This document shows positions 1 to 7,179 of a DNA stretch of 9,964 nt, piece by piece; position 1 is the first letter of the stretch; every line of letters starts with the position of its first letter. The stretch covers positions 1 through 9,964 of the forward strand of contig JBFHDK010000091.1 in assembly GCA_041584755.1 (NCBI GenBank), read 5' to 3'. The notes under the pieces are model-generated. The model saw only the letters and a list, made by a program, of their open reading frames with translations, was not told the origin of the DNA and made no database searches. Source of the stretch: HB2-32-21 sp003448675. GTDB taxonomy: Bacteria; Pseudomonadota; Gammaproteobacteria; Pseudomonadales; Porticoccaceae. The translations under genes were made by a program, and so were the position numbers.

Positions 1-1
1 G

Positions 2-199
2 TATGCGACCTGTTCCATACTGCCGGCGGAGAATGATGAGGTGGTCGCAGCGTTTCTGGAAAGCACCACGGATGCCCGGCTGGTTCCCGTGGCTTCCCCA
101 GCCGGCATAAAAACCGGCTACGGTCGCCAGCTGTTGCCCCAGGTGGGAGGGCATGATGGGTTTTATTACGCCCTTCTTGAAAAATATCACGCACCTTGA
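2..199 (+). CDS. rsmB: RsmB, 16S rRNA (cytosine-C5) methyltransferase, C-terminal fragment
   Basis: This is the 3' end of a gene cut by the left edge of the window; 65 codons and a TGA stop remain in frame 2. The first visible residues, YATCS followed by ILPAEN, are motif VI of the RsmB/Sun (Fmu) family. In E. coli the Cys of this TCS motif is the nucleophile that attacks C967 of 16S rRNA; here its codon is at 11-13. The end of the protein carries the family's closing signature, QLLPQVGGHDGFYYALLEK. RsmB uses S-adenosylmethionine to make m5C in the small ribosomal subunit RNA in the cytoplasm. The gene lies 52 bases upstream of trkA on the same strand, a common gammaproteobacterial arrangement. 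The Rossmann core and the N-terminal NusB-like RNA-binding domain lie outside the window. The assignment rests on the motif VI and C-terminal matches. Confidence 0.93.
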   Translation, partial: YATCSILPAENDEVVAAFLESTTDARLVPVASPAGIKTGYGRQLLPQVGGHDGFYYALLEKYHAP

Positions 200-251
200 G
201 TCAGGTCACCTCGTGAGGCCTGTCCGAGGCGGACTAGCAGGTTAAGCCAGT

Positions 252-1634
252 ATGAAAATCGTCATTGTCGGGGGGGGACAGGTAGGGGGAACACTGGCCG
301 AGAACCTCGCTAACGAAGCCAACGACATAACCGTCATCGACCCTCAGACGGAGTGTCTGCGTGAGCTGCAGGAACGCCTCGATATCCGCACGGTCAACGG
401 CTATGGCTCACACCCCGATGTGTTGGTGGCGGCCGGTATTGAAGATGCCGATATGTTGGTGGCAGTGACCAACAGCGACGAATTGAACATGATGGCCTGC
501 CAGGTGGCACATTCCCTGTTTCGCACCCCGACAAAGATAGCGCGGGTGCGGGCTGGCAACTACACTGACAGCGCCTTCCGCGACAAGCTCTTTAATGACA
601 CCAATGTGCCGGTGGACGTGCTGATTACGCCGGAACAAGTGGTTACGGAATACATCTGCCACTTAATTAACCATCCAGGCACTCTCCAAGTGCTCAACTT
701 TGCCGAAGGGGCAGTACAGTTGGTGGCCGTACGCGCTCTGGAAAAGGGGCCGCTGGTCGGTAGAAGTCTGGTCGAAATCCGCGATCAGATGCCTAATGTG
801 GATGCCCGCGCCGCAGCCATCTGGCGCAGGGGTAGCCCACTGGTTCCGCAAGCGGAAACTGTGATTCAGGAGAGCGACGAGGTTTTTTTTCTCGCCGCCG
901 TGGCCGATACGCGAAAGGTGATGAAATTCCTGCAACGCGATGAGAGGCCGTATAGGCGTATCATCATTGCTGGCGGCGGCAATATCGGTTTACGCCTCGC
1001 CAGTGCTCTTGAAAACGAGTATAACGTCAAGGTCATAGAGTTTTCGGTGCAGCGCGGTGAATACCTGGCTGAAAACCTGAATAAAGCCGTGGTGCTCCAG
1101 GGGCAGGCCGCCAATCGCGAATTACTGCTGGAAGAAAATATCGATAAAACTGACGTATTTCTTGCGGTTACCAACGATGATGAAGTCAATATCATGGCAT
1201 CGCTATTGGCCAAGCGCCTCGGCGCGCGCAAGGTCATGACGTTGATTAGCAACCCGGTTTACGCTGACTTGATGCAGGGCTCGGAGATTGATATCGCCAT
1301 ATCGCCCCAGCAGGCGACCACCAGCAGCTTGCTGTCTCATGTGCGTCGTGGCGATACGCTGAAAGCGCACGCCCTGCGCCGGGGTGTGGCTGAAGCGATG
1401 GAAATCGTCGCCCATGGCGATACCAAGAACTCAAAAGTAGTGGGCAGGGCGATTGAAGATATCAGGTTGCCGCCGGGGGCGACTATCGGCGCCCTGGTAC
1501 GCAACGGCAAGGTTATCATCACCCATCATGATACGGTTATCGAGCAGGATGACCACGCTATCGTATTTTTGATTGACAAGCAGCACACCCGCGACGTGGA
1601 AAAACTGTTCCAGGTGGGTTTTACTTTTTTCTGA
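252..1634 (+). CDS. trkA: TrkA, NAD-binding regulatory subunit of the Trk potassium uptake system
   Basis: TrkA is the peripheral cytoplasmic protein that forms the nucleotide-gated ring under the TrkH pore and is needed for K+ uptake. The 460-residue product is close to E. coli TrkA (458). It shows the expected duplicated RCK layout. The first Rossmann domain starts at residue 1, with the glycine loop GGGQVGG at 7-13 and the ribose-binding acid D30. Its TrkA-C domain lies at about 140-225. A second Rossmann domain follows, with GGGNIG at 241-246 and acid E264, and a second TrkA-C domain at about 370-455. The ATG at 252 starts directly at the first beta strand as in homologues; a modest AGG at 239-241 lies 10 bases upstream. 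The stop overlaps the trkH start by one base. An eight-G run (270-277) encodes the first glycine loop, and an eight-T run lies at 883-890. Confidence 0.97.
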   Translation: MKIVIVGGGQVGGTLAENLANEANDITVIDPQTECLRELQERLDIRTVNGYGSHPDVLVAAGIEDADMLVAVTNSDELNMMACQVAHSLFRTPTKIARVRAGNYTDSAFRDKLFNDTNVPVDVLITPEQVVTEYICHLINHPGTLQVLNFAEGAVQLVAVRALEKGPLVGRSLVEIRDQMPNVDARAAAIWRRGSPLVPQAETVIQESDEVFFLAAVADTRKVMKFLQRDERPYRRIIIAGGGNIGLRLASALENEYNVKVIEFSVQRGEYLAENLNKAVVLQGQAANRELLLEENIDKTDVFLAVTNDDEVNIMASLLAKRLGARKVMTLISNPVYADLMQGSEIDIAISPQQATTSSLLSHVRRGDTLKAHALRRGVAEAMEIVAHGDTKNSKVVGRAIEDIRLPPGATIGALVRNGKVIITHHDTVIEQDDHAIVFLIDKQHTRDVEKLFQVGFTFF

Positions 1635-3082
1635 TGCACTTTTCGGTTATAGCCCGCATCCTCGGTCTCTTGTTGATGCTGTTCAGCATCACTCTGCTGC
1701 CGCCCATTGTGGTGGCGATGATATACGGGGAGAGCACCCAGCAGGCTTTTTTCCTGGCCTTCGCCATTACCTTTTCGATCGGTATGCTGGTCTGGTTGCC
1801 CAACAGTCGTAGTCAAGCGGATTTGCGTACTCGCGATGGCTTTCTGGTTACCGTCCTGTTCTGGTTGACTCTGGGCTTGATCGGCGCCTTGCCTCTGATG
1901 CTGGTTGATCCTTTGCAGCTGAGTGTCGCGGACGCGGTGTTTGAATCCATCAGCGGCCTGACCACCACCGGGGCCACGGTGATAAACGGGCTGGATGCGC
2001 TGCCTCGGTCAATTCTTTATTACCGCCAGCAACTGCAATGGTTGGGGGGTATCGGTATCGTGGTCATTGCGGTGGCGATTATGCCCATGCTCGGCCTCGG
2101 GGGTGTGCAGCTTTATCGAACTGAGGCAGCGGGGCACGTCAAGGATAACAAATTAACCCCGCGTATAACCCAGACCGCCAAGGCTCTGTTTCTGATCTAT
2201 GTGGTTCTCACCCTCGCCTGTGGCTTCAGCTACTGGTTTGCGGGGATGAGCGCCTTTGATGCCATTGGCCACAGCTTTTCGACGGTGGCGATCGGCGGTT
2301 TTTCCACCCACGACGCCAGCATGGGTTACTTCGATAGCGCCCTGATCAATGCTATCTGCATATTTTTTATGATTCTGGCGGGTATGAATTTCGGACTACA
2401 CTTCCTGGCCTGGAACCGGAAAAACCCGCTTGCTTATCTCAACGATGCCGAAACCCGCCTGTACCTGACCATGCTACTGGGCGGCATCTTCATCGTTTGT
2501 GGTTATCTGTATTTTGCCGAGGTATATAACCTGGCTGATAGCCTTTCCTACGGCGTGTTCCAGCTGGTTTCGCTAATGACCACCACCGGCTTTGCCACCA
2601 CAGACTACAGTCAGTGGCCCAGTGTGCTGCCTTATACGATGATCTTTCTGTCCTTTTTTGGCGCTTGCGCGGGCTCAACCGGTGGCGGTATCAAGATCGG
2701 TCGGATGATGATTCTGGGCAAGCAGTCCCTGCGGGCTATCCAGAGGCTGATTCATCCCAACGCGGTAATTCCCCTGAAAGTTGGCAACCGTATTGTCGAC
2801 AGCCGCGTCACCGACGCCATCTGGGCCTTTTTTGGCGTCTACATGGCGGTGTTCTACGGCATTGTGCTGGTTTTGCTGGCTCTGGGGCTGGACTATGTCA
2901 CCGCCTGGTCGGCCACCACCGCCTCGCTGAATAATCTGGGTCCCGGCCTGGGTGACGTAGCCGTCAACTACGCCGACATCAACGACGTCGCCAAATGGGT
3001 GCTGGCCGGCGGCATGTTGCTGGGCAGGTTGGAAATCTTCACCTTACTGGTGTTGTTTACACCCATGTTCTGGCGGCGCTAG
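1634..3082 (+). CDS. trkH: TrkH, potassium-translocating membrane subunit of the Trk system
   Basis: TrkH is the inner-membrane K+ channel-like subunit that works with TrkA. At 482 residues it is one short of E. coli TrkH (483), starts with the same MHF residues and ends in a matching FTP-FW-R segment. The four pore-loop filters of the SKT superfamily are visible: TTTGA at 110-114, AIGGF at 219-223, TTTGF at 316-320 and NNLGPG at 433-438. The gating loop of the third repeat, GACAGSTGGG, lies at 343-352. The intervening stretches are strongly hydrophobic, as expected for about ten to twelve membrane helices including pore helices. The start ATG shares its A with the trkA stop codon (TGATG), so the two subunits are probably translationally coupled. 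No residue expected for function appears to be missing. Confidence 0.97.
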   Translation: MHFSVIARILGLLLMLFSITLLPPIVVAMIYGESTQQAFFLAFAITFSIGMLVWLPNSRSQADLRTRDGFLVTVLFWLTLGLIGALPLMLVDPLQLSVADAVFESISGLTTTGATVINGLDALPRSILYYRQQLQWLGGIGIVVIAVAIMPMLGLGGVQLYRTEAAGHVKDNKLTPRITQTAKALFLIYVVLTLACGFSYWFAGMSAFDAIGHSFSTVAIGGFSTHDASMGYFDSALINAICIFFMILAGMNFGLHFLAWNRKNPLAYLNDAETRLYLTMLLGGIFIVCGYLYFAEVYNLADSLSYGVFQLVSLMTTTGFATTDYSQWPSVLPYTMIFLSFFGACAGSTGGGIKIGRMMILGKQSLRAIQRLIHPNAVIPLKVGNRIVDSRVTDAIWAFFGVYMAVFYGIVLVLLALGLDYVTAWSATTASLNNLGPGLGDVAVNYADINDVAKWVLAGGMLLGRLEIFTLLVLFTPMFWRR

Positions 3083-3107
3083 CCGCGTCTATGCCATTAA
3101 GCGCCAG
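3070..3107. terminator. Weak hairpins spanning the convergent trkH/ligase stop codons
   Basis: Only 14 bases separate the trkH stop (TAG, 3080-3082) from the stop of the opposing acyl-CoA ligase (3097-3099 on the minus strand). The junction can form alternative short stems: GCGGC (3073-3077) with GCCGC (3082-3086), or GGCGCT (3075-3080) with AGCGCC (3100-3105). Neither is followed by a run of T on either strand, so this is not a standard intrinsic terminator. It may still act as a bidirectional stop where the two transcripts meet, but that is inference. Confidence 0.22.
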
Positions 3108-4683
3108 TAAAGGCTTCAGCGTATTCCTGTCGCAATAAATGCTTTTTCACCTTGCCGGTGGCGGTCATGGGCAGCTGGTCGAGGATGATGATTTTTTTCG
3201 GCACCTCGAAGCCACCCAGTTCCCGTTTGCAGTGCTCGATAATGGCCTGTTCGTCCAGGTCGGTGTTGGCCTCGCGGGCGACCACGGCGGTGACCGCCTC
3301 GCCCCAGTGCGTATGAGGTAGGCCGATGACGCCGACATTGGCAACACCGGGATAGGCGAGGATGGTGCGCTCCACTTTAACTGAGGAAACGTTTTCACCC
3401 CCGGATTTGACGATGTCCTTTTTTCGGTCGACGAAATGAAACTGTCGATCGTCGTCCAGGAAACCAATGTCGCCGGAGTGGTGCCAGCCATGAGCCTGGG
3501 CCTCGTCAGTGGCTTCCTTGTTGCGGTAGTAGCCGAGCATGGTCTGGGGGCTGCGCCACACGACTTCGCCAATTTCGCCCGCTGGTAGCAGATTGCCCTG
3601 ATCGTCCATGACGGCCTGATCGGTGGTGGCGGAGCCGTCGCCCCAGATGTTGCCCTCTTTCACCGCTGCCCATTGGGCATCCATGATGGTGGCTACGCCG
3701 TTGATTTCGGTTTGTCCCGAGCCAGTGATAAAGGGGCAGCCGAAGACTTCCCCGAGCTTTTCCAACGTCGGCGCATCCATAGGCGCCATGCCGTACATCC
3801 CCAGTTGCATACTGCTGTAGTTGTGTTGGTTCAGTTGCGGGTGCCCCAGTAAAGCTTTCCACATCAGCGGCAGCAGAATAAGAAATTGTAGCTTCTCGAC
3901 TTCGATGGTTTCTAGCATGGCGGCCGGATCAAAACCCTTGACCAGCACCACTTTGGAGCCGAAGTGCAGGGCCACCAGCACGAACAGCTCAGCAGTGATA
4001 TGAAAAGCTGGAAGCACCGCCGCCGTCGCAAGTTGATCCTTGTTGGCGCCGATACTGATTACGGTATTAAGCGTGGCGATGTACAGATTCTTATGGGACA
4101 GCATGACACCTTTGGGCTTGGCCGTGGTGCCACTGGTATACATGATCTGGGCGAGGTCATCGTCGTGGATAATGATGTCCTCGATTTCCTCGCTTGACTG
4201 GCCAGCCAGAAATGTTTCGAAATCGGCAAAGCCGTTACTGGTTTCACCGGACAGGGTGACCAGAACAAAATCCCGGTCGATACTGCTGGCGATTTCGCTG
4301 ACCAGCCCGTGAAGCTGGGCGTCGGCAAATATCGCTCGGGCGCCAGAATGTTCGATGTTGTATTCCACATCGTGGGGATTTTGTACGTAATTCACCGGTA
4401 CGGCGACAAAACCGCCTTTAAAACAGGCCATCAGCGCAGTAACGAATTCGCTGGTATTGGCGCCGAGAATGGCGATGCGGTCGCCCTGTACGAGGCCGCT
4501 GGCGCGCAGGGCGTGAGTCAGCTGGTTAACCCGCGCATTCAGGTTTTGGTAGGTGGTGCCATGACGTTTGTCGCCAATATATTCCACTATGGCTTCGTTA
4601 TTGCCGCAGTCCGTGGCGCGACGGCGCAGGATGTCGCCCACCGCAATGCGGCGAATCAGGTTGATCTCGAGTTCAGTGGCCAT
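3097..4683 (-). CDS. Acyl-CoA ligase (AMP-forming, ANL superfamily)
   Basis: The enzyme probably activates a carboxylic acid with ATP and joins it to coenzyme A in the cytoplasm. The 528-residue protein has the ANL core motifs in order: the phosphate-binding loop YTSGTTAKPKG (182-192), GSGQTE (321-326), HHSGDIG (401-407), the hinge region DRKKDIVKSGGENV (419-432), and the C-terminal catalytic lysine K511 in TATGKVKK. These place it with fatty-acyl/aromatic acyl-CoA synthetases rather than adenylation domains of peptide synthetases, as no carrier domain is attached. The ATG at 4683 is preceded by AGGA with normal spacing. It is the last gene of the minus-strand run, 42 bases after the sulfotransferase, so the two are probably co-transcribed. 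Chain length or ring preference cannot be read from the sequence; a medium/long-chain fatty acid, bile or steroid acid, or aromatic acid would all be possible. Confidence 0.9.
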   Translation of the reverse strand: MATELEINLIRRIAVGDILRRRATDCGNNEAIVEYIGDKRHGTTYQNLNARVNQLTHALRASGLVQGDRIAILGANTSEFVTALMACFKGGFVAVPVNYVQNPHDVEYNIEHSGARAIFADAQLHGLVSEIASSIDRDFVLVTLSGETSNGFADFETFLAGQSSEEIEDIIIHDDDLAQIMYTSGTTAKPKGVMLSHKNLYIATLNTVISIGANKDQLATAAVLPAFHITAELFVLVALHFGSKVVLVKGFDPAAMLETIEVEKLQFLILLPLMWKALLGHPQLNQHNYSSMQLGMYGMAPMDAPTLEKLGEVFGCPFITGSGQTEINGVATIMDAQWAAVKEGNIWGDGSATTDQAVMDDQGNLLPAGEIGEVVWRSPQTMLGYYRNKEATDEAQAHGWHHSGDIGFLDDDRQFHFVDRKKDIVKSGGENVSSVKVERTILAYPGVANVGVIGLPHTHWGEAVTAVVAREANTDLDEQAIIEHCKRELGGFEVPKKIIILDQLPMTATGKVKKHLLRQEYAEAFTGA

Positions 4684-4725
4684 GCTCGGTTCCTAAATTC
4701 AGTGTTAGTCTGTGGGAGCCCTCGC

Positions 4726-5664
4726 TTAGAGGTTTTCCACGCCGCCGTGTTCCAACCAATTTGCGCAGTCCGGGCTCAGGGCTCGCGCAATCGCGGCATC
4801 ACATTCCTTTAACTCATCCTCGGATAACACACCTTTCCAGCGACCATTGGTGCCTTTGTTAATAAAGGATTTGGCGCCGCCAGCAAAAATACCATCAATC
4901 CCGGGTAGCAGCGCTTTGGCATTATTTTTCATGCTGTCAAAAGTTGCCTGTTCGACCAGGCTGGGCCACAGCTCCTCGCTGACTTCGATATCGAGGAAGT
5001 CCGCAACTTTGCGCATTTCCCCTTCCAGGTCTTTGAGCAGGTCATTGAAATGTACCAAGTAGATATTGGGCAGGTGCCGGTATTCCCACCAGGACTGGAC
5101 AAAATGCAGATGGGACCAGAAGGGGTAGCCGTCGGTTTCCCAGTCGAAGCTGCCTTTGTTGATCCACACATGCCACAGGTCGTGGATGTCTTTATAGAGG
5201 GGAGGAAAGGGTTCTCCAACCCGGCCCGGCGTGTTGTTAAGCACGTTAATGAATTCGTTGGTGTAATTGGAGGCGTGGTTCCATAGCGACATAAAGACAT
5301 CGCGGACGTCCCGACCGATAACGATGTATTTCATTTCTGGGTAATAAGGCAGACCATCCAGCGCCGAATGGGTTTTCAGAAAGCGGCGGTGGGTCTGAGC
5401 CTCGATGGCCGCCATGGTTTCATCCAGTGGTGCGATACGCATATCCAGCCACACGGAGATGTCGTGAAAGGATTGCTCGGGCTGCTGATCCTGAAAAATC
5501 AGCAGGGCGACGATACGCTGCATCCAGGTAGTGCCGCTTTTCATGGAGGTGCACACCAGGATGTCGTCTTCGCGTACCTTGAAGTTATCCCAGCGCGTAC
5601 TGTCCAAATGGTGATTTTGATATACCCTGGTGTGCTGCGGTATCTGTGGTTTGTCTGACGTCAT
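4726..5664 (-). CDS. PAPS-dependent sulfotransferase (cytosolic SULT-like)
   Basis: The product is a 312-residue soluble sulfotransferase of the Sulfotransfer_1 family, which moves the sulfonyl group of PAPS to a hydroxyl or amine. The 5'-phosphosulfate loop SMKSGTTW lies at 40-47 with K42. The LKTH stretch at 96-99 gives K97 and the likely catalytic base H99. The 3'-phosphate site shows R118 and S126 in a GRDVRDVFMS segment. The C-terminal PAPS loop KGTNGRWKG (270-278) is recognisable but differs from the usual RKGxxGDWK: N269 replaces the Arg and R275 the Asp. There is no signal peptide or membrane segment. The ATG at 5664 follows a good AAGGGG. It lies between a histidine phosphatase (85 bases upstream) and the acyl-CoA ligase (42 bases downstream). 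The acceptor is unknown; a sterol, phenol, fatty alcohol or natural product is possible. Confidence 0.9.
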   Translation of the reverse strand: MTSDKPQIPQHTRVYQNHHLDSTRWDNFKVREDDILVCTSMKSGTTWMQRIVALLIFQDQQPEQSFHDISVWLDMRIAPLDETMAAIEAQTHRRFLKTHSALDGLPYYPEMKYIVIGRDVRDVFMSLWNHASNYTNEFINVLNNTPGRVGEPFPPLYKDIHDLWHVWINKGSFDWETDGYPFWSHLHFVQSWWEYRHLPNIYLVHFNDLLKDLEGEMRKVADFLDIEVSEELWPSLVEQATFDSMKNNAKALLPGIDGIFAGGAKSFINKGTNGRWKGVLSEDELKECDAAIARALSPDCANWLEHGGVENL

Positions 5665-5749
5665 GTTTTCCCCTTATTTCGTTATTTTGCCGATTCCCTT
5701 GCGGGTGCTTGCGCGCCCCTTTTTTGCTCTCGGTTTTCCGTTCTAGCTT

Positions 5750-6406
5750 CTAGGGCGCCGGTTTTAGTCTCTCGTTTTCGGTGCCCGGTGCGTTGTAGCC
5801 CAGGTCGTTGTCAGCATAGCGAATAATCCGTGGTTTATCGCCATTAACCGGGATATGGATAATACTGTGGCAGCAATTGTGCATGCGCGGCGGCTCCCAA
5901 AAGCGGCTCAGAGGCCGGTTCTCATAGTGACTGAGGACGGACTTGATCCAGGCGCCATGACTGATGATGGCCACTTCCTGGCCATGGCTTTCACCGATGA
6001 TGGCTTCCACAGCGGCCAACGCCCTTTGTTGCAAGGCATGAAAAGTTTCGGCGCCTTCCACGTCGAATTTATGGGGTTCGTTGCGAAAGGCGTGGATGGC
6101 TTTGGGGTCGCTGGCCTCGATTTCGGCGTATAAAAAGCCCTCCCAACGGGCCAGGTAGATCTCCCTTAAATCGTCACGGTAGGTAACCGGGTGCGGGTGG
6201 TGGTTCAGGGCGATGGCCGTGGTTTGGCGTGCCCGGGTGGACGAGCTGGAGTAGACCCGGTCGAATTTATAATCGAGTAAGCGTTGTTGTAGTTCTGCGG
6301 CTTGTTGCTGGCCCAGCTCGGTAAGGACGGACTCCATCTGCCCCTGGATGCGTCCCTCGGCATTCCAGTTGGTTTCTCCGTGGCGGATCAGGTGCAGGGT
6401 GGTCAT
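5750..6406 (-). CDS. Histidine phosphatase family protein (phosphoglycerate mutase-like)
   Basis: The 218-residue protein belongs to branch 1 of the histidine phosphatase superfamily. The phospho-acceptor is H9 in LIRHGETNWN (6-15), with R8 and N15 also present. R58 in SSTRARQT, the probable general acid E82 (DLREIYLARWEG) and the second catalytic histidine H150 in ISHGAW complete the active site. Such proteins dephosphorylate sugar phosphates, alpha-ribazole phosphate, other small phosphates or phosphoproteins. The usual names (GpmB-like, CobC-like) cannot be separated here, and no cobalamin genes are nearby to favour CobC. The ATG at 6406 follows AAGGA at standard spacing. It is 95 bases downstream of pdxH in a run of minus-strand genes. 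A link to pyridoxal phosphate metabolism (a B6 phosphate phosphatase) is only a speculative reading of this neighbourhood. Confidence 0.9.
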   Translation of the reverse strand: MTTLHLIRHGETNWNAEGRIQGQMESVLTELGQQQAAELQQRLLDYKFDRVYSSSSTRARQTTAIALNHHPHPVTYRDDLREIYLARWEGFLYAEIEASDPKAIHAFRNEPHKFDVEGAETFHALQQRALAAVEAIIGESHGQEVAIISHGAWIKSVLSHYENRPLSRFWEPPRMHNCCHSIIHIPVNGDKPRIIRYADNDLGYNAPGTENERLKPAP

Positions 6407-6455
6407 GGCTGTCCTTTATTTTCGGTGGGCGGGGTTTGGGTAAAGTTTACGTTTG

Positions 6456-6472
6456 CTTACTTGCCGAGTAAG
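6456..6472. repeat. Short inverted repeat between pdxH and the phosphatase
   Basis: CTTACT (6456-6461) and AGTAAG (6467-6472) form a perfect 6-base inverted repeat around a 5-base centre. It is followed on the plus strand by seven A residues (6473-6479). For minus-strand transcription the T run therefore comes before the stem, so it does not have the layout of an intrinsic terminator for pdxH. It lies about 50 bases upstream of the phosphatase start and could be an operator or may be chance. Confidence 0.25.
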
Positions 6473-6501
6473 AAAAAAAGTCCGCGGAAATGGTGGCTCG
6501 C

Positions 6502-7143
6502 CTAGGGCGCCAGCTGCGTAATTTCCCAATTTCCCCCCTGTTCATCAAGCCGGTAGCGGTAGCGGTCGTGTAGACGTCGATCGCCGCCCTGCCAGAATTG
6601 AAACTCCTCGGGCATCACCCGGAAGCCGCCCCAGAAATCGGGGGTGGGCACTTCACCCTGAGCGAACTTTTCCTTCATGGCCATAAATTGAGCTTCCAGT
6701 GCTTGGCGGGAACTGAGACGGCTGCTCTGTTTTGAGGCCCAGGCGGCCAACTGGCTTTCCCGGGGCCGGTTGAAAAAGTATTTCAGCACTTCAGCGCGGC
6801 TGACTTTCTCGGCCCTGCCGCCGACACTGACTTGACGATCGAGAAAGAACCAGGGGAAATGCAGGCTGACATAGGGATTTTCGGCAATCTGCCTCGCTTT
6901 GTCGCTGCCGAGGTTGGTGTAAAAAACAAAGCCCCGTTTATCAAAACCCTTGAGTAGAACCGCCCGATGCCAGGGGCGGTTGCGGGCGTCCACTGTCGCC
7001 ACGGTCATGGCGGTGGGGTCCTTGATTGGCGAGTTGCAAGCCTGGTCGAGCCACAGCTGGAACTGTGCGAAGGGGCAGTTGAGCAGGGATTCGCGGCTTA
7101 AACGGCCATAACGGTATTCCCGGCGAGTATGTTCAAGGGTCAT
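6502..7143 (-). CDS. pdxH: PdxH, pyridoxine/pyridoxamine 5'-phosphate oxidase
   Basis: PdxH is an FMN enzyme that oxidises pyridoxine 5'-phosphate or pyridoxamine 5'-phosphate to pyridoxal 5'-phosphate with O2, the last step of B6 synthesis and salvage. The 213-residue protein (E. coli 218) follows the family throughout: an RREY entry at 7-10, DPTAMTVATVD at 42-52, the FMN segment HRAVLLKG (59-66), FYTNLGSDKA (74-83), FPWFFLDRQV (96-105), SRPRES-like NRPRES (125-130), KQSSR (138-142), the WGGFR (171-175) and FWQGG (183-187) stretches, and the substrate-binding RLHDR with R190 and H192. It ends in LAP as in E. coli. The ATG at 7143 lacks a clear Shine-Dalgarno sequence, but the protein length supports it. 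The SDR gene ends 36 bases upstream, so pdxH may be read from the upstream promoter. Confidence 0.97.
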   Translation of the reverse strand: MTLEHTRREYRYGRLSRESLLNCPFAQFQLWLDQACNSPIKDPTAMTVATVDARNRPWHRAVLLKGFDKRGFVFYTNLGSDKARQIAENPYVSLHFPWFFLDRQVSVGGRAEKVSRAEVLKYFFNRPRESQLAAWASKQSSRLSSRQALEAQFMAMKEKFAQGEVPTPDFWGGFRVMPEEFQFWQGGDRRLHDRYRYRLDEQGGNWEITQLAP

Positions 7144-7179
7144 GGCGTTTTGAACGTTTGGTTTATTGGGGTTGTCGCC

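Noticed and set aside
200..251. Stem-like sequences between rsmB and trkA (about 202-222 and 222-234) as a terminator
   Set aside because: The stems are short or mismatched and no T run follows; they overlap each other and the gap is only 52 bases inside a typical rsmB-trkA transcript.
4309..4812. A 167-codon open frame on the plus strand opposite the acyl-CoA ligase and sulfotransferase
   Set aside because: It overlaps two well-supported genes on the other strand, matches no family I recognise, and long antisense frames are expected in GC-rich coding DNA.
5665..5749. Possible terminator or small gene between the phosphatase and the sulfotransferase
   Set aside because: The gap holds the sulfotransferase ribosome-binding site and only a 4-base CTAG palindrome with a 3-base centre; no stable stem with a T run and no open frame with support was seen.
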